Source of the DNA: Dokdonia pacifica
Lineage (GTDB): Bacteria; Bacteroidota; Bacteroidia; Flavobacteriales; Flavobacteriaceae
Assembly: GCF_900188275.1 (NCBI RefSeq)
Contig: NZ_FZNY01000005.1
Location: forward strand, 124,001 to 188,000
Length of the DNA stretch: 64,000 nucleotides
Direction of reading: 5' to 3'
The notes beneath the pieces are model-generated. The model made no database searches and had not been told where the DNA came from. It saw only the letters and a program-made list of their open reading frames with translations. Both the position numbers and the translations under genes were made by a program. Of the stretch, positions 47,040-56,008 are shown piece after piece. Positions within the stretch are counted from its first letter, which is position 1; every line of letters begins with the position of its first letter.

Positions 47040-48548
47040 ATTCTGAATCTTTTTGAACATATCAAAAAATACCCTGTTCTTACCATTTCAATAGGACTCT
47101 TACTACTTTTTGCAGGATTTGTTTTTATAGATACTGCTGGATTTTACAATCATATAGAAAGTGCATCACTTTGGGTTAGAAAATGGTTTGGTCATTTTTA
47201 TCTCTATTTAGGATTATTCTGTGTGCTTTTTATTCTAGGATTAGCACTCTCCCCTTTCGGGAAACAAAAATTAGGCAGTAAAGAAGATACGCCTGAATTT
47301 TCGCGTTGGGCATGGATTGCTATGTTATACAGTGCAGGAATGGGTGCAGGAATTTTACTCCGTGCTGTACAGGAGCCTGTATTTATGCAACAACATCCAC
47401 CTATTCAAACGGGTGCTTCGCCAGATATCATTGCATTAGAATATACCTTTTACCAATGGGGTTTTACTGCTTGGGCATTTTATGGTCTCTTTGCACTAAT
47501 TATAGGGTATTACCTATTTACACAAAAACGATCGGCGCTTGTAAGCGCTTCTATTCAAAGTATTACCAAACACAAACTTCCTAGGCACGGCATTGATATA
47601 CTAGCTACGTTTACCACTGTTTTTGGACTTGTAGGTGCTGTTGGACTGGGAACTACACAAATTAATGGAGGCCTTAATCATATTACCCAAGGTGATTTTG
47701 GACTTTGGACTACTATTGGTATTACACTGTGTATTGCTATTCTTGCCTTTGTATCTGTTTGGAAAGGGATGCATAAAGGAATCAAACGCATCTCTACACT
47801 TAATATTTGGATGACACTCGCTATTCTTATCTATGTGTTTGTACAAAGTGATATGGTAGCAGTTGTATACGCTTTCGCGAAAGCGGTCACACATTACATC
47901 AAAGATTTTGTCCAACTGAGTCTTGCCGTTGGAGCCTATGACCCTGAAGAGGCTTTCTTAACTGATTGGACGTATTATTATTGGGCATTTTGGCTCGCAT
48001 GGGCTCCGTTTACAGGGATTTTTATTGCTCGTATTTCTCGAGGACGCACCATACGCGAACTCTTACTGGGTGTCTTAATCATTCCGGCGATGGGTACATT
48101 TTTTTGGTTTAGTGTCTTTGGGGATAGTGCATTTACGATCATAGAAAATTGGGGCGCCTATAACAACGAGTTTGGGTATGTATTTTCTTCCATTTTTGTA
48201 TTTTTTGAAAACTATCCGTTTGCAAGTATACTCAATGTGATTACGATAATTTTACTAGTGAGTTTTTTAGTCACTTCGGTAGACTCGGCTGTATTTGTAT
48301 TAAGCATGTTTACCGATAAAGGAAACCCAAACCCTAAACGCAGACACCGATTGATTTGGTCTGTAGGCATTGCTTTATTTGCTATTGCAATGATTGTATT
48401 AGGTAATGCTCGTCCGGAAATCAATGTATTGGTAGCATTGCAAAAATTATTGATTATTACTTCCCTCCCATTTGCTTTATTTATGGTCGTGATGGTGATG
48501 GTGTTTGTGAGGGATATAGTTCGGAAGAAAAAAGTATCCTATCTTTAG
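47040..48548 (+). CDS. BCCT family (betaine/choline/carnitine) transporter, start uncertain
   Basis: The product is a 12-helix sodium-coupled transporter of compatible solutes. The signature is complete: AGMGAGILLRAVQEP in helix 3, and DWTYYYWAFWLAWAPFTGIFIARISRGRT in the conserved middle region. The frame is open from 47031 but has no ATG. The first GTG (47223) would remove helix 1, so translation must begin at a non-standard codon (ATT 47040 or CTG 47043) or a frameshift lies upstream. An exact iterated palindrome at 47871-47884 encodes AFAKA in a loop between helices. Function call strong; start weak. Confidence 0.85.
   Translation: MLNLFEHIKKYPVLTISIGLLLLFAGFVFIDTAGFYNHIESASLWVRKWFGHFYLYLGLFCVLFILGLALSPFGKQKLGSKEDTPEFSRWAWIAMLYSAGMGAGILLRAVQEPVFMQQHPPIQTGASPDIIALEYTFYQWGFTAWAFYGLFALIIGYYLFTQKRSALVSASIQSITKHKLPRHGIDILATFTTVFGLVGAVGLGTTQINGGLNHITQGDFGLWTTIGITLCIAILAFVSVWKGMHKGIKRISTLNIWMTLAILIYVFVQSDMVAVVYAFAKAVTHYIKDFVQLSLAVGAYDPEEAFLTDWTYYYWAFWLAWAPFTGIFIARISRGRTIRELLLGVLIIPAMGTFFWFSVFGDSAFTIIENWGAYNNEFGYVFSSIFVFFENYPFASILNVITIILLVSFLVTSVDSAVFVLSMFTDKGNPNPKRRHRLIWSVGIALFAIAMIVLGNARPEINVLVALQKLLIITSLPFALFMVVMVMVFVRDIVRKKKVSYL
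47868..47886. repeat. Iterated palindrome inside the BCCT gene
   Basis: Exact core GCTTTCGCGAAAGC at 47871-47884, read as AFAKA in a VVYAFAKAVTHY context. Confidence 0.92.
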
Positions 48549-48688
48549 AAAAACAAGTCATAACCTAGAGCATTACTTTCTATAATATAGAAACTAGTTA
48601 TCACTACAAATAATTACGTATGATAACTTTCTAGAAGTACATTCATAATATAATTAGTAATTTTAAGATTGAATCAAATTTCAGAAAA

Positions 48689-49114
48689 ATGAAAACAACG
48701 ACATTTCTAACATTTGTAGGTGATCAATGCGGAAAGGCTAAAGAGGCCATAGACTTCTACACTTCTATTTTTCCTAATTCAGAAATTAAAAGCATTGTGA
48801 AGTATCAAGAAGGAGAAGCCGGAGGAACACCAGAACTTATTAAATATGGGGTTTTTACATTAAATGGCACAGCATATATGGTTTCTGAAAGCAATTATAA
48901 TCACGCATGGTCATTTTCACCAGGAGTATCAATATTTGTTACGTGTACTTCTGAAGATGAGATAGATACTTTATTTGAAAAATTTGTGTCAAATGGAGGG
49001 CTAGTAATGGTCCCTCTTGACAATTATGAAACTGGTGATTATGGTTTTGGTAAAAAATTTGGATGGTGCCAAGATATGTTTGGTATTTCATGGCAATTTA
49101 ATCTTTCTGAATAA
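48689..49114 (+). CDS. VOC family PhnB-like protein
   Basis: The 141-residue protein is of the 3-demethylubiquinone-9 3-methyltransferase-like/PhnB subgroup of VOC proteins (PF06983): TFLTFVGDQCGKAKEAIDFYTSIF at the start, a GGLVMVPL segment and the final GWCQDMFGISWQ. No methyltransferase activity should be assumed. Cytoplasmic. It is a single gene before a small membrane protein on the same strand (57 bp). Confidence 0.88.
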   Translation: MKTTTFLTFVGDQCGKAKEAIDFYTSIFPNSEIKSIVKYQEGEAGGTPELIKYGVFTLNGTAYMVSESNYNHAWSFSPGVSIFVTCTSEDEIDTLFEKFVSNGGLVMVPLDNYETGDYGFGKKFGWCQDMFGISWQFNLSE

Positions 49115-49171
49115 ATACTAAATGGTAGCATCTCCTGTTCAATATAGAGGAATAGAAAAACAAAAAATAAC

Positions 49172-49543
49172 ATGAAATCAATCGTTTTAAAATCACCTGA
49201 ATATATAGTCTTGATCATGGTGTTTTTAGCTGGATATACTCCACCTTTTTATATCAACCCTATTTGTATTGGAATTATTGTTATGCTAATACTACAAATT
49301 CTATATAAAAATAGGATTCTAGGACTACTCATAGGAACACTTTATTTCCTTATTAATTTATATTTCTTAGGGGCTTTACTTTCTGAATTCAATGAGTTTA
49401 CTACATTTAACCATAGTGCAAAACAGTTACTCATAGTTGGTGTATCTATTTGGATTATAAATATGATAGCCTCATCTCTCATGATCTATAAATACGCTAT
49501 TCAAAACATTAAAAAAAAGCCATCCATAGCATTCAAAAACTGA
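49172..49543 (+). CDS. Small four-helix membrane protein
   Basis: The 123-residue protein has about four hydrophobic segments (roughly 10-28, 30-45, 48-70, 86-108) and a short basic tail. No family is recognised. It precedes the Crp-like regulator by 41 bp on the same strand, so it may share its transcript. Confidence 0.6.
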   Translation: MKSIVLKSPEYIVLIMVFLAGYTPPFYINPICIGIIVMLILQILYKNRILGLLIGTLYFLINLYFLGALLSEFNEFTTFNHSAKQLLIVGVSIWIINMIASSLMIYKYAIQNIKKKPSIAFKN

Positions 49544-49584
49544 AACGTATAAACGATTCTATAAAATCTCTAAGCACACTAAAT

Positions 49585-50148
49585 ATGACACATCCATTAA
49601 GGCAACATATTGAAGAAATAATTGACCTTACCGATGAAGAATTCGAGTACATTTTTAGCCATTTTGAAACTGTAAAAAAACGCAAACATCAATACCTAAT
49701 TCAAGAAGGAGAAATTGCTCAAAAAGAATATTGGATTCTAAAAGGATGTGTAAAAAGTTATTTTTTAGATGAAAATGGCAAAGAACACATACTGCGATTT
49801 GCAATGGAGCATTGGTGGATTACTGATTATGAATCTTTTGTAATACAAACTCCCTCTAACATCTATATTGATTGTTTAGAAGATTGTGAGCTATTGTACA
49901 TATCTTATGAAAATCGTGACAAGCTTACTTCAGAAATGCATAAAATGGAACGCTTCTGGGCTAAAAAAAGTAAACTAGGTCGTATTGCACTACAAAAAAG
50001 AATTCTTTCATTATTAAAAAATTCAGCTAAAGAGCGCTATGATTTACTTTTAGAGCAATACCCAAAACTTTTTCAACGTGTTCCTAAAAAAATGATTGCT
50101 TCTTACTTAGGTGTATCTAGAGAAACATTAAGTAGATTAAACTCATAA
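49585..50148 (+). CDS. Crp/Fnr family transcriptional regulator
   Basis: The 187-residue protein has an N-terminal cyclic-nucleotide-binding-like beta-barrel (about 20-115, with QEGEIAQKEYWILKGCVKSYF) and a C-terminal helix-turn-helix (RVPKKMIASYLGVSRETLSRL, at the very end). No Fe-S cysteine cluster like that of FNR is present. The helix-turn-helix is near complete but the protein ends directly after it. A CRP-like palindrome lies 28 bp downstream of the gene and upstream of the tautomerase/SDR/NTF2 genes, so those genes are its most likely target. Confidence 0.88.
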   Translation: MTHPLRQHIEEIIDLTDEEFEYIFSHFETVKKRKHQYLIQEGEIAQKEYWILKGCVKSYFLDENGKEHILRFAMEHWWITDYESFVIQTPSNIYIDCLEDCELLYISYENRDKLTSEMHKMERFWAKKSKLGRIALQKRILSLLKNSAKERYDLLLEQYPKLFQRVPKKMIASYLGVSRETLSRLNS

Positions 50149-50176
50149 CACCCTCTATTCCAACACATATTCTTAT

Positions 50177-50200
50177 ATAAAGTGATCTAGGTCACTTTAT
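50177..50200. promoter_or_regulatory. CRP-like palindromic operator
   Basis: Arms ATAAAGTGA and TCACTTTAT around a 6-base centre fit the TGTGA-N6-TCACA pattern with one change per half (AGTGA-N6-TCACT). It lies between the Crp-family gene and the 50456-51783 operon, 256 bp before the first start. A possible promoter is 3' of it (TTG near 50220 and ACTTTG near 50245). Confidence 0.75.
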
Positions 50201-50455
50201 CTTAGTGATATATGTCCTGTTGAAAGGCATATATATACCACAACTTTGCATCATAAATTAATTACAAACAAAAGATTAAGACATGAATGCTCAAAGTAAA
50301 GAACAAAATAGTACTGCCCGATTACTAATATACTTTTTAGGTATCACTTAGATATCCTTGCCATGTATGTATCCAGAATCACAATACTAGTTTCCATAGA
50401 TTCTAAAACGGATATCATTTCATACACAAACAATTATCAATTTAAACATGAAAAC

Positions 50456-50659
50456 ATGCCATATATCAATATTAAAATCACTGATGAACAAGTGACAAAA
50501 GAACAAAAACATCAATTAATTATTGGAGCCACTCAATTGGTCATTGATGTATTAAATAAAAATGCTAAAACCACACATGTGGTCATAGAAGAAATCCCTA
50601 TTGATAATTGGGGAGTAGACGCAAAACAATATTCAAATTCAAACAAATTTAAATCATGA
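50456..50659 (+). CDS. 4-oxalocrotonate tautomerase-family protein
   Basis: The 67-residue protein starts MPYINIKITDEQ; after Met removal Pro1 is the catalytic base of the tautomerase superfamily. I chose this ATG for that reason, although the frame is open 31 codons further upstream. The length matches small 4-OT enzymes (62-70 residues). Substrate unknown. Its TGA overlaps the ATG of the SDR gene (ATGA), so translation is coupled. Part of the putative Crp-controlled operon. Confidence 0.85.
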   Translation: MPYINIKITDEQVTKEQKHQLIIGATQLVIDVLNKNAKTTHVVIEEIPIDNWGVDAKQYSNSNKFKS

Positions 50660-51399
50660 AAAACAAAACCGTAATTATTACTGGAGCCTCAACAGGAATA
50701 GGGAAAGCGATAGCCGCTTATTTTATTGAAAGAGGGAGCAATGTCGTTATGAATTCATCCAATAAGGAAAATTTACAAAAGACATATGAAGCACTCGGTG
50801 CTCCTAGCAATGCTGCCTATGTAGTAGGAGACATTAGCCAGCCAGAAACAGGACAGAAACTAGTAGAGACCGCTTTAGAAAAATTTACCTCTATAGACGT
50901 ATTAATAAACAATGCTGGTATCTTTTCTCCAAAACCGTTCCTAGAAGTCGAGGCAGAAGACCTAGATCTATTTTGGAATGTAAATCTTAAAGGAACCTAT
51001 TTTACAACACAAGCAGTCATCCCTCAAATGATACAACAAGAAGGTGGTGCTATTATAAACATAGGAACTGTACTCGTAGACCATGCGATTGATGGATTTC
51101 CAGCTACTGCTCCATTAACCAGTAAAGGAGCTATCCATGCATTAACGAGACAATTAGCTGCAGAATTTGGTAAAAAAAATATAAAAGTAAATACAATAGC
51201 TCCAGGAATAATTAGAAGTCCGCTACAAGGTAAAATGGGAATCCAAGATGCAGATAGTCTTGCAGGATTGCATTTATTAAACCGTATTGGAGAAGCAAAT
51301 GAAATTGCCGAAGCTGCTTATTATCTAGCAACTTCAAATTTTATTACAGGAGAAACCATTAACGTAGCTGGTGGACACACCGTAGGCCATGCAATTTAA
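50656..51399 (+). CDS. Short-chain dehydrogenase/reductase-like protein lacking the catalytic Tyr
   Basis: The 247-residue protein has the Rossmann motif TGASTGIG (9-16), NNAG (85-88) and the downstream lysine of TSK (K157). In classical SDRs a Tyr sits four residues before this Lys (YxxxK); here that residue is Pro153. The usual Ser in the NISS segment reads NIGT. The NAD(P) fold looks intact, so either another residue does the acid-base step or it has lost redox activity. It lies between a tautomerase and an NTF2-like gene, all tightly packed. Confidence 0.85.
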   Translation: MKNKTVIITGASTGIGKAIAAYFIERGSNVVMNSSNKENLQKTYEALGAPSNAAYVVGDISQPETGQKLVETALEKFTSIDVLINNAGIFSPKPFLEVEAEDLDLFWNVNLKGTYFTTQAVIPQMIQQEGGAIINIGTVLVDHAIDGFPATAPLTSKGAIHALTRQLAAEFGKKNIKVNTIAPGIIRSPLQGKMGIQDADSLAGLHLLNRIGEANEIAEAAYYLATSNFITGETINVAGGHTVGHAI

Positions 51400-51411
51400 A
51401 ACCTAAAGATC

Positions 51412-51783
51412 ATGTATAAAGAAAATATCAAAGCAATAGAGAATCTTATAACCCATTATTTTGAAGGCATCTTCTATGGAGATATTGATACGCTTGAATC
51501 ATGCTTTCACAATGATGTATATATCTATGGAGATATCAATGGTGATGCCTATATGAAAAGTATTCAAGCCTATTTGAATGGAGTAAAAGAAAGAAAAAGT
51601 CCTAAAGATTTAACTGAAAACTTTAAAATGGAAACCATTGGTATTGATATCATGGGAAACATTGCCATGGTAAAATTACACGTACCCATGTTAGGCTATA
51701 ACTACTATGACTATTTATCACTCACCAAGATCAATGATGACTGGAAAATTGTAAATAAGATTTTTACGCACATCGCTTCGTAG
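51412..51783 (+). CDS. NTF2-like (lumazine-binding-type) protein
   Basis: The 123-residue protein fits the putative lumazine-binding subgroup of the NTF2-like/SnoaL fold (PF12893): opening helix AIENLITHYFEGIFYGDIDTLESCFH, and a closing DDWKIVNKIFTH strand. Such proteins are small cones that bind or isomerise small molecules. It lies 12 bp after the SDR gene and closes the likely operon. Confidence 0.82.
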   Translation: MYKENIKAIENLITHYFEGIFYGDIDTLESCFHNDVYIYGDINGDAYMKSIQAYLNGVKERKSPKDLTENFKMETIGIDIMGNIAMVKLHVPMLGYNYYDYLSLTKINDDWKIVNKIFTHIAS

Positions 51784-51849
51784 TTACTAAAAAAACGAGT
51801 TACATTTTCTTATGTAAAACGTCATTATTGATAACGTACTCCAATTGCA

Positions 51850-53412
51850 ATGAAAAAGAAACTATTTAAATTTCTAAAAATAATAGCAAGTCTATTATGC
51901 CTTCTAATACTATTAATTACTATAGGTATTTTTTGGCCTATGCCGACATTACAACCACCGCTAAAACACGATACAGTGATCATAGAGTCCATTAATATAA
52001 TTGACGTGAAATCTGGTCATATTTTAGAAAAAAGAAATGTACTCATAAAAGGAAATACCATATCGGCTATTGATAGCATAGAAATTTTAAATAGAGACCC
52101 TAATTCATTAATAATTGATGGTACAGATAAATATTTAGTTCCCGGTTTTTGGGATATGCATACACATTCAAATCAGCATTCTGAATGGCTTCACCATCCG
52201 CTTTATATTGCAAATGGTGTCACCGGTATAAGAGATATGTCGGGACAACTAGATCGTAGAGATAGCTATTGGGCGGGTAGCAAAGAACGCTTAGTATGGA
52301 ATGCTGAATTGAATGAAAATAAAAGAGTAATGCCTCGATACGTATTACAAAGCAGTTATCAAATAGATGGAGCTGCCAGTGTACCTGATGGTTTTCCAGA
52401 GTTTTTCAAACTTCAGAAACCAGAACATATTGATTCGCTGTTACTATTTTATAAAAATGAAAAGGTAGATTTTATCAAAGTATATCAGCAAATCATACCT
52501 GAATCCTATCAACAACTGGCAAAAAAAGCTCCAAAATATGGCCTCCATTTAGCAGGGCATAAGCCCGTATTCACAAGTCTTGAGGAAGCAATCTTATTAG
52601 GTCAAAGAAGTTTTGAACATGGGCGTGTTTTTATGTTTGAATCTTTTCCTGGTGCCGATAGTTTGCGTACCGCTACAGATTGGAAAAGCTTTTACTCTAA
52701 ATCAAAAAAATCCATGATCGATGATTTTGATCCCGTAAAAGCTAAAAGATTGATGACGCTCATGAGTAAACATGATGCACATTGGGTCCCAACGCTTCAA
52801 ACATTAAAATTTGAGGCATATGCACATGAAACTACATTTACAGAAAATCCGCATCTAAAATACATCACAGGCGTCAGAAAAAAACTATGGTGGAATATTG
52901 ACCGTTCAAATAATGCAAAAAGAAATACCGCTGCATCTACAAAAGGGGTGAGTAAAGATTTTTATGAAGCATCAAAAAAACAAGTGCAAATGGCAAATCA
53001 ATTGGGCGTACCAATTATGACGGGCACAGATGTTACAGACTCGTATACATTTGCTGGGTTTAGTATTCATCAAGAATTAGAAGAACTCACCAAAAGTGGA
53101 CTTTCTAATCTAGAAGCTATCCAAAGCGCAACAATTATTCCTGCAAAGTATAGTAAAAAGGAACATAAGTATGGAAGTATTCAAGAAGGAAAAATAGCAG
53201 ACCTACTTATTTTAAACCAGAATCCGCTTATGGATATTACACATACCAAAGACATTAATGGAGTGCTAATGAATGGCATTTATTATGATACTGATAAAAT
53301 AAATGAATTAAAAAAGTTTACAGAATCAGTAGCGTCAAGTTATCACATGAACGTTAAAGTATTCTTCAGTCTTATAAACAGCCCATTAATCAGAGTTCAA
53401 TTTGCCGATTAA
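51850..53412 (+). CDS. Membrane-anchored amidohydrolase
   Basis: The 520-residue protein has one N-terminal membrane segment (about 9-30), then an amidohydrolase barrel with MHTHS (metal ligands H104, H106), a His-rich mid segment (LAGHKPVF, FEHGRVF) and the late GTDVT Asp. A HisKA-type composite end (KYGSIQEGKIADLLILN) is typical of imidazolonepropionase/ prolidase-like enzymes. The active site should face the periplasm. It starts 66 bp after the NTF2-like gene, so it might be the last gene of that transcript. Substrate unknown. Confidence 0.85.
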   Translation: MKKKLFKFLKIIASLLCLLILLITIGIFWPMPTLQPPLKHDTVIIESINIIDVKSGHILEKRNVLIKGNTISAIDSIEILNRDPNSLIIDGTDKYLVPGFWDMHTHSNQHSEWLHHPLYIANGVTGIRDMSGQLDRRDSYWAGSKERLVWNAELNENKRVMPRYVLQSSYQIDGAASVPDGFPEFFKLQKPEHIDSLLLFYKNEKVDFIKVYQQIIPESYQQLAKKAPKYGLHLAGHKPVFTSLEEAILLGQRSFEHGRVFMFESFPGADSLRTATDWKSFYSKSKKSMIDDFDPVKAKRLMTLMSKHDAHWVPTLQTLKFEAYAHETTFTENPHLKYITGVRKKLWWNIDRSNNAKRNTAASTKGVSKDFYEASKKQVQMANQLGVPIMTGTDVTDSYTFAGFSIHQELEELTKSGLSNLEAIQSATIIPAKYSKKEHKYGSIQEGKIADLLILNQNPLMDITHTKDINGVLMNGIYYDTDKINELKKFTESVASSYHMNVKVFFSLINSPLIRVQFAD

Positions 53413-53464
53413 TCCTAGCGTATCGAGTACAATAATCTTTAGAATCCTACTGGTTAGAATGTGT

Positions 53465-53488
53465 TATACGCTTTCGCGAAAGCGTATA
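53465..53488. repeat. Iterated palindrome, intergenic, perfect over 24 bp
   Basis: The 20-mer TACGCTTTCGCGAAAGCGTA extended by TA on both sides, between the amidohydrolase and CPBP genes. Confidence 0.92.
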
Positions 53489-53587
53489 CATTAAAAAACG
53501 AAACAGCATTCATGATTGAGATCATTGAGGTGTGTAACCAAACCTTCTTATGTGCCGTCTTAATAGAAATCAATCAAATAATCAATC

Positions 53588-54544
53588 ATGACTTCTATTT
53601 TTTTAAATGCCAGTGAAAGCAGGCTCAAAACGGGTTGGCGCCTACTCATTTTCTTATGTGTTTTCTGGATATGTGCCTCTCTTATTTTTCTAATTAAACC
53701 TTTACTAGGCGACATCGGGAAAAAAGAGTTTTTACAAGATTACAGCCTGCTTATTGTTACTATACTTGCCTTTGCAGCAACTCTTTCTATATATTTTGCT
53801 AGAAAACATTTAGATAAAAAAACGTTTACTTCTCTTGGACTAAAAATGAATAAAAGAACGTTTCAAGATATCATATTTGGTTTTTTATTAAGCGGATTGA
53901 TGGCAGGACTATTTTTTATGATATTAATAAGCTGTAATCTCATAGAATACAATGGTATTCAGATAGGAGCTTCAGATCTAAGCACTACAGATGGTTTTAA
54001 TTTTGTAAGGTATATGAAAGTTATTTCCATAGGTTCATTATTATTACTCTTATTAGAGCATATTTTAGTAGGTTATTGGGAAGAAATCTTTTTTAGAGGA
54101 TATCTATTTCAAAATATGATAGATGGGCTAGGATTAAAAGTAGCAATCATTATTTCCTGTATTTTATACGGTCTTATACATGCTATGAATCCTAATGCGG
54201 GTATTCTTTCTTCTTTGATTATACTACTTTTTGGGTTTCTAAGAATTTATGGATACCTCTCTACAAAACTATTATGGCTATCGATAGGAATGCACATAGG
54301 GTGGAACTTTTTTCAAGGGCCTATTTTTGGTTTTGCCGCAAGTGGACATCAGAAGGCAACATTATTGAATAGTACGTTTATCTCAGAGAAAGATTGGCTT
54401 ACCGGTGGCGCCTTTGGTCCTGAAGGAAGTATCATTATCATTCCAATACTTATGCTAGCCTTATGGATAATGAGATGGTATTCAAAAAAGTATCACTCAG
54501 AAACAAGGAACCCGAATCGTGAACTGGTCATTACTAGTAATTAA
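53588..54544 (+). CDS. CPBP (CAAX/Abi) family intramembrane metalloprotease
   Basis: The 318-residue protein has about eight membrane segments and the CPBP motifs EEIFFRG (motif 1, Glu-Glu and Arg), HAMNPN (motif 2 His) and MHIGWNF (motif 3, His and Asn). These residues bind the catalytic metal in relatives of Rce1. In bacteria such proteases act in bacteriocin self-immunity, peptide processing or unknown roles; nothing in the surroundings settles which. It is possibly transcribed with the small membrane gene that follows 34 bp later. Confidence 0.9.
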   Translation: MTSIFLNASESRLKTGWRLLIFLCVFWICASLIFLIKPLLGDIGKKEFLQDYSLLIVTILAFAATLSIYFARKHLDKKTFTSLGLKMNKRTFQDIIFGFLLSGLMAGLFFMILISCNLIEYNGIQIGASDLSTTDGFNFVRYMKVISIGSLLLLLLEHILVGYWEEIFFRGYLFQNMIDGLGLKVAIIISCILYGLIHAMNPNAGILSSLIILLFGFLRIYGYLSTKLLWLSIGMHIGWNFFQGPIFGFAASGHQKATLLNSTFISEKDWLTGGAFGPEGSIIIIPILMLALWIMRWYSKKYHSETRNPNRELVITSN

Positions 54545-54578
54545 TTAGTATCTTTAAGTAGCCTTGATACTTATAAAC

Positions 54579-54869
54579 ATGGAAACTAAACATAAAAGAA
54601 GGTTAGGGATACTTGCTATTATAGGAACGATTTTACTCATTCCGCTTATTGCTATGCAGTTTACAAATGAAGTCCGTTGGACATTAGCAGATTTTGTGGT
54701 AGCAGGCGTATTATTGTTAGGAGTAGGAAGTATTGTAGAAGTCATTATTCTGAAAATACAAAACCGTAACTACAAAACACTTCTTTACATCGCTCTTATT
54801 ATCGTATTTCTTTTGCTATGGGCAGAGCTTGCTGTTGGTATTTTTGACTCACCACTGGCAGGTAGTTAA
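54579..54869 (+). CDS. Small three-helix membrane protein
   Basis: The 96-residue protein starts METKHKRRLG at ATG 54579 (a TTG five codons earlier is in frame but less likely). Three hydrophobic segments follow (about 9-27, 36-55, 64-84). I recognise no family. It follows the CPBP protease by 34 bp. Confidence 0.7.
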   Translation: METKHKRRLGILAIIGTILLIPLIAMQFTNEVRWTLADFVVAGVLLLGVGSIVEVIILKIQNRNYKTLLYIALIIVFLLLWAELAVGIFDSPLAGS

Positions 54870-54947
54870 AATTCAACCAATTAACAAAATATTGATTTTT
54901 TCAATCTTTTTTAAAAGCTACTTTAGGCGCTAGCTAAAACCAATCTC

Positions 54948-55895
54948 ATGACCAAAGAACTATTGCTAAGTTATACGGTATACCTTCTTGTCATTACTTT
55001 TTCATTCGGTCAATCTAAGAATGATTATACCACATATCATCAAAGTGTATTAGACATAGAACAAGAAATCATTACTGAAAAATACAGTGACGCCCTTTTC
55101 ATGTACGAACAATTATTTGAAACATATGACTTCATATTTTTGAGAGACTATAAGATTGCAAGTCAGCTAGCAGCGTACACAAAAAACAAAGAGAAAACAC
55201 TTGCATATATTGAATTAGGGATACAAGGAGGATGGTCTTTAAAATCTATTAAGAAACATACACTTTTTAAAGAATACCTTTCAAAAGAAGATTGGAAAAT
55301 CATCAAAAGGAAATCCCCTTCTCTTGTAGCTATATATGAACATAAACTCAACAAAGAAGTACAAGCGCAAGTCAAAAAAATGTCTGCTAAAGATCAGTGG
55401 AAAGCGTTGAAAGCGCTGTTTCGATTTAGTGACAAAGCGCAAACCCGATATTCCGAAAATAAATTTGCGCCTCATAGCGAGCAACAAATGGCAAAACTTA
55501 TGGATATCATAGCTAATCATGGGTATCCTGGAGAAAAACTAGTTGGTAAAGGATATTGGATGTCTACAATTATTAGTCACCATAACTCTATATCTACTAC
55601 TTATAATCAAAAGGATACACTGTATCTATCGTTAATTCCAAAACTTAAAGAAGCCATTCAAGATGGGAGTCTCTCTCCATATCAATTTGCTATTATAGAT
55701 GATTGGTACTTGACATCTTTAAATGATGATTCAAAACCAAATTATGGAATTATAAGACCGCCTTCTCCAGAACATGTATCTAAGACAAATGCTCCAAGAG
55801 CTGCTATTGGTATACGTACAATAGCGCTAAGAGACTCATTACTAACTGTTGAAGATAAAACAGGAATTCGCCTATATATTACAGATATATGGTAA
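54948..55895 (+). CDS. Exported DUF6624-like protein
   Basis: The 315-residue protein has a signal peptide (cleavage near SFGQ, residue 22). The N-terminal half is helical and TPR-like (EKYSDALFMYEQLFETYDFI). The C-terminal half resembles DUF6624, with SLIPKLKEAIQDGSLSPYQF and AIIDDWYL. No catalytic motif. Function unknown; a role as a surface or periplasmic scaffold is possible. Confidence 0.65.
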   Translation: MTKELLLSYTVYLLVITFSFGQSKNDYTTYHQSVLDIEQEIITEKYSDALFMYEQLFETYDFIFLRDYKIASQLAAYTKNKEKTLAYIELGIQGGWSLKSIKKHTLFKEYLSKEDWKIIKRKSPSLVAIYEHKLNKEVQAQVKKMSAKDQWKALKALFRFSDKAQTRYSENKFAPHSEQQMAKLMDIIANHGYPGEKLVGKGYWMSTIISHHNSISTTYNQKDTLYLSLIPKLKEAIQDGSLSPYQFAIIDDWYLTSLNDDSKPNYGIIRPPSPEHVSKTNAPRAAIGIRTIALRDSLLTVEDKTGIRLYITDIW

Positions 55896-56008
55896 ACAAA
55901 ACATGCAAGACCTTGTTAATTATGTTAAATCAATCTAAATACGGCTCATAAAAGTTCATCTAGGCGCTATCTTTATAAGTAGAATTATAACGTAATAAAG
56001 TAATAGCT

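Noticed and set aside
50284-50352. A 22-codon open frame MNAQSKEQNST upstream of the tautomerase gene
   Set aside because: Too short to judge; no recognised motif and only a weak ribosome site. It could be a leader peptide or remnant, so I left it out.
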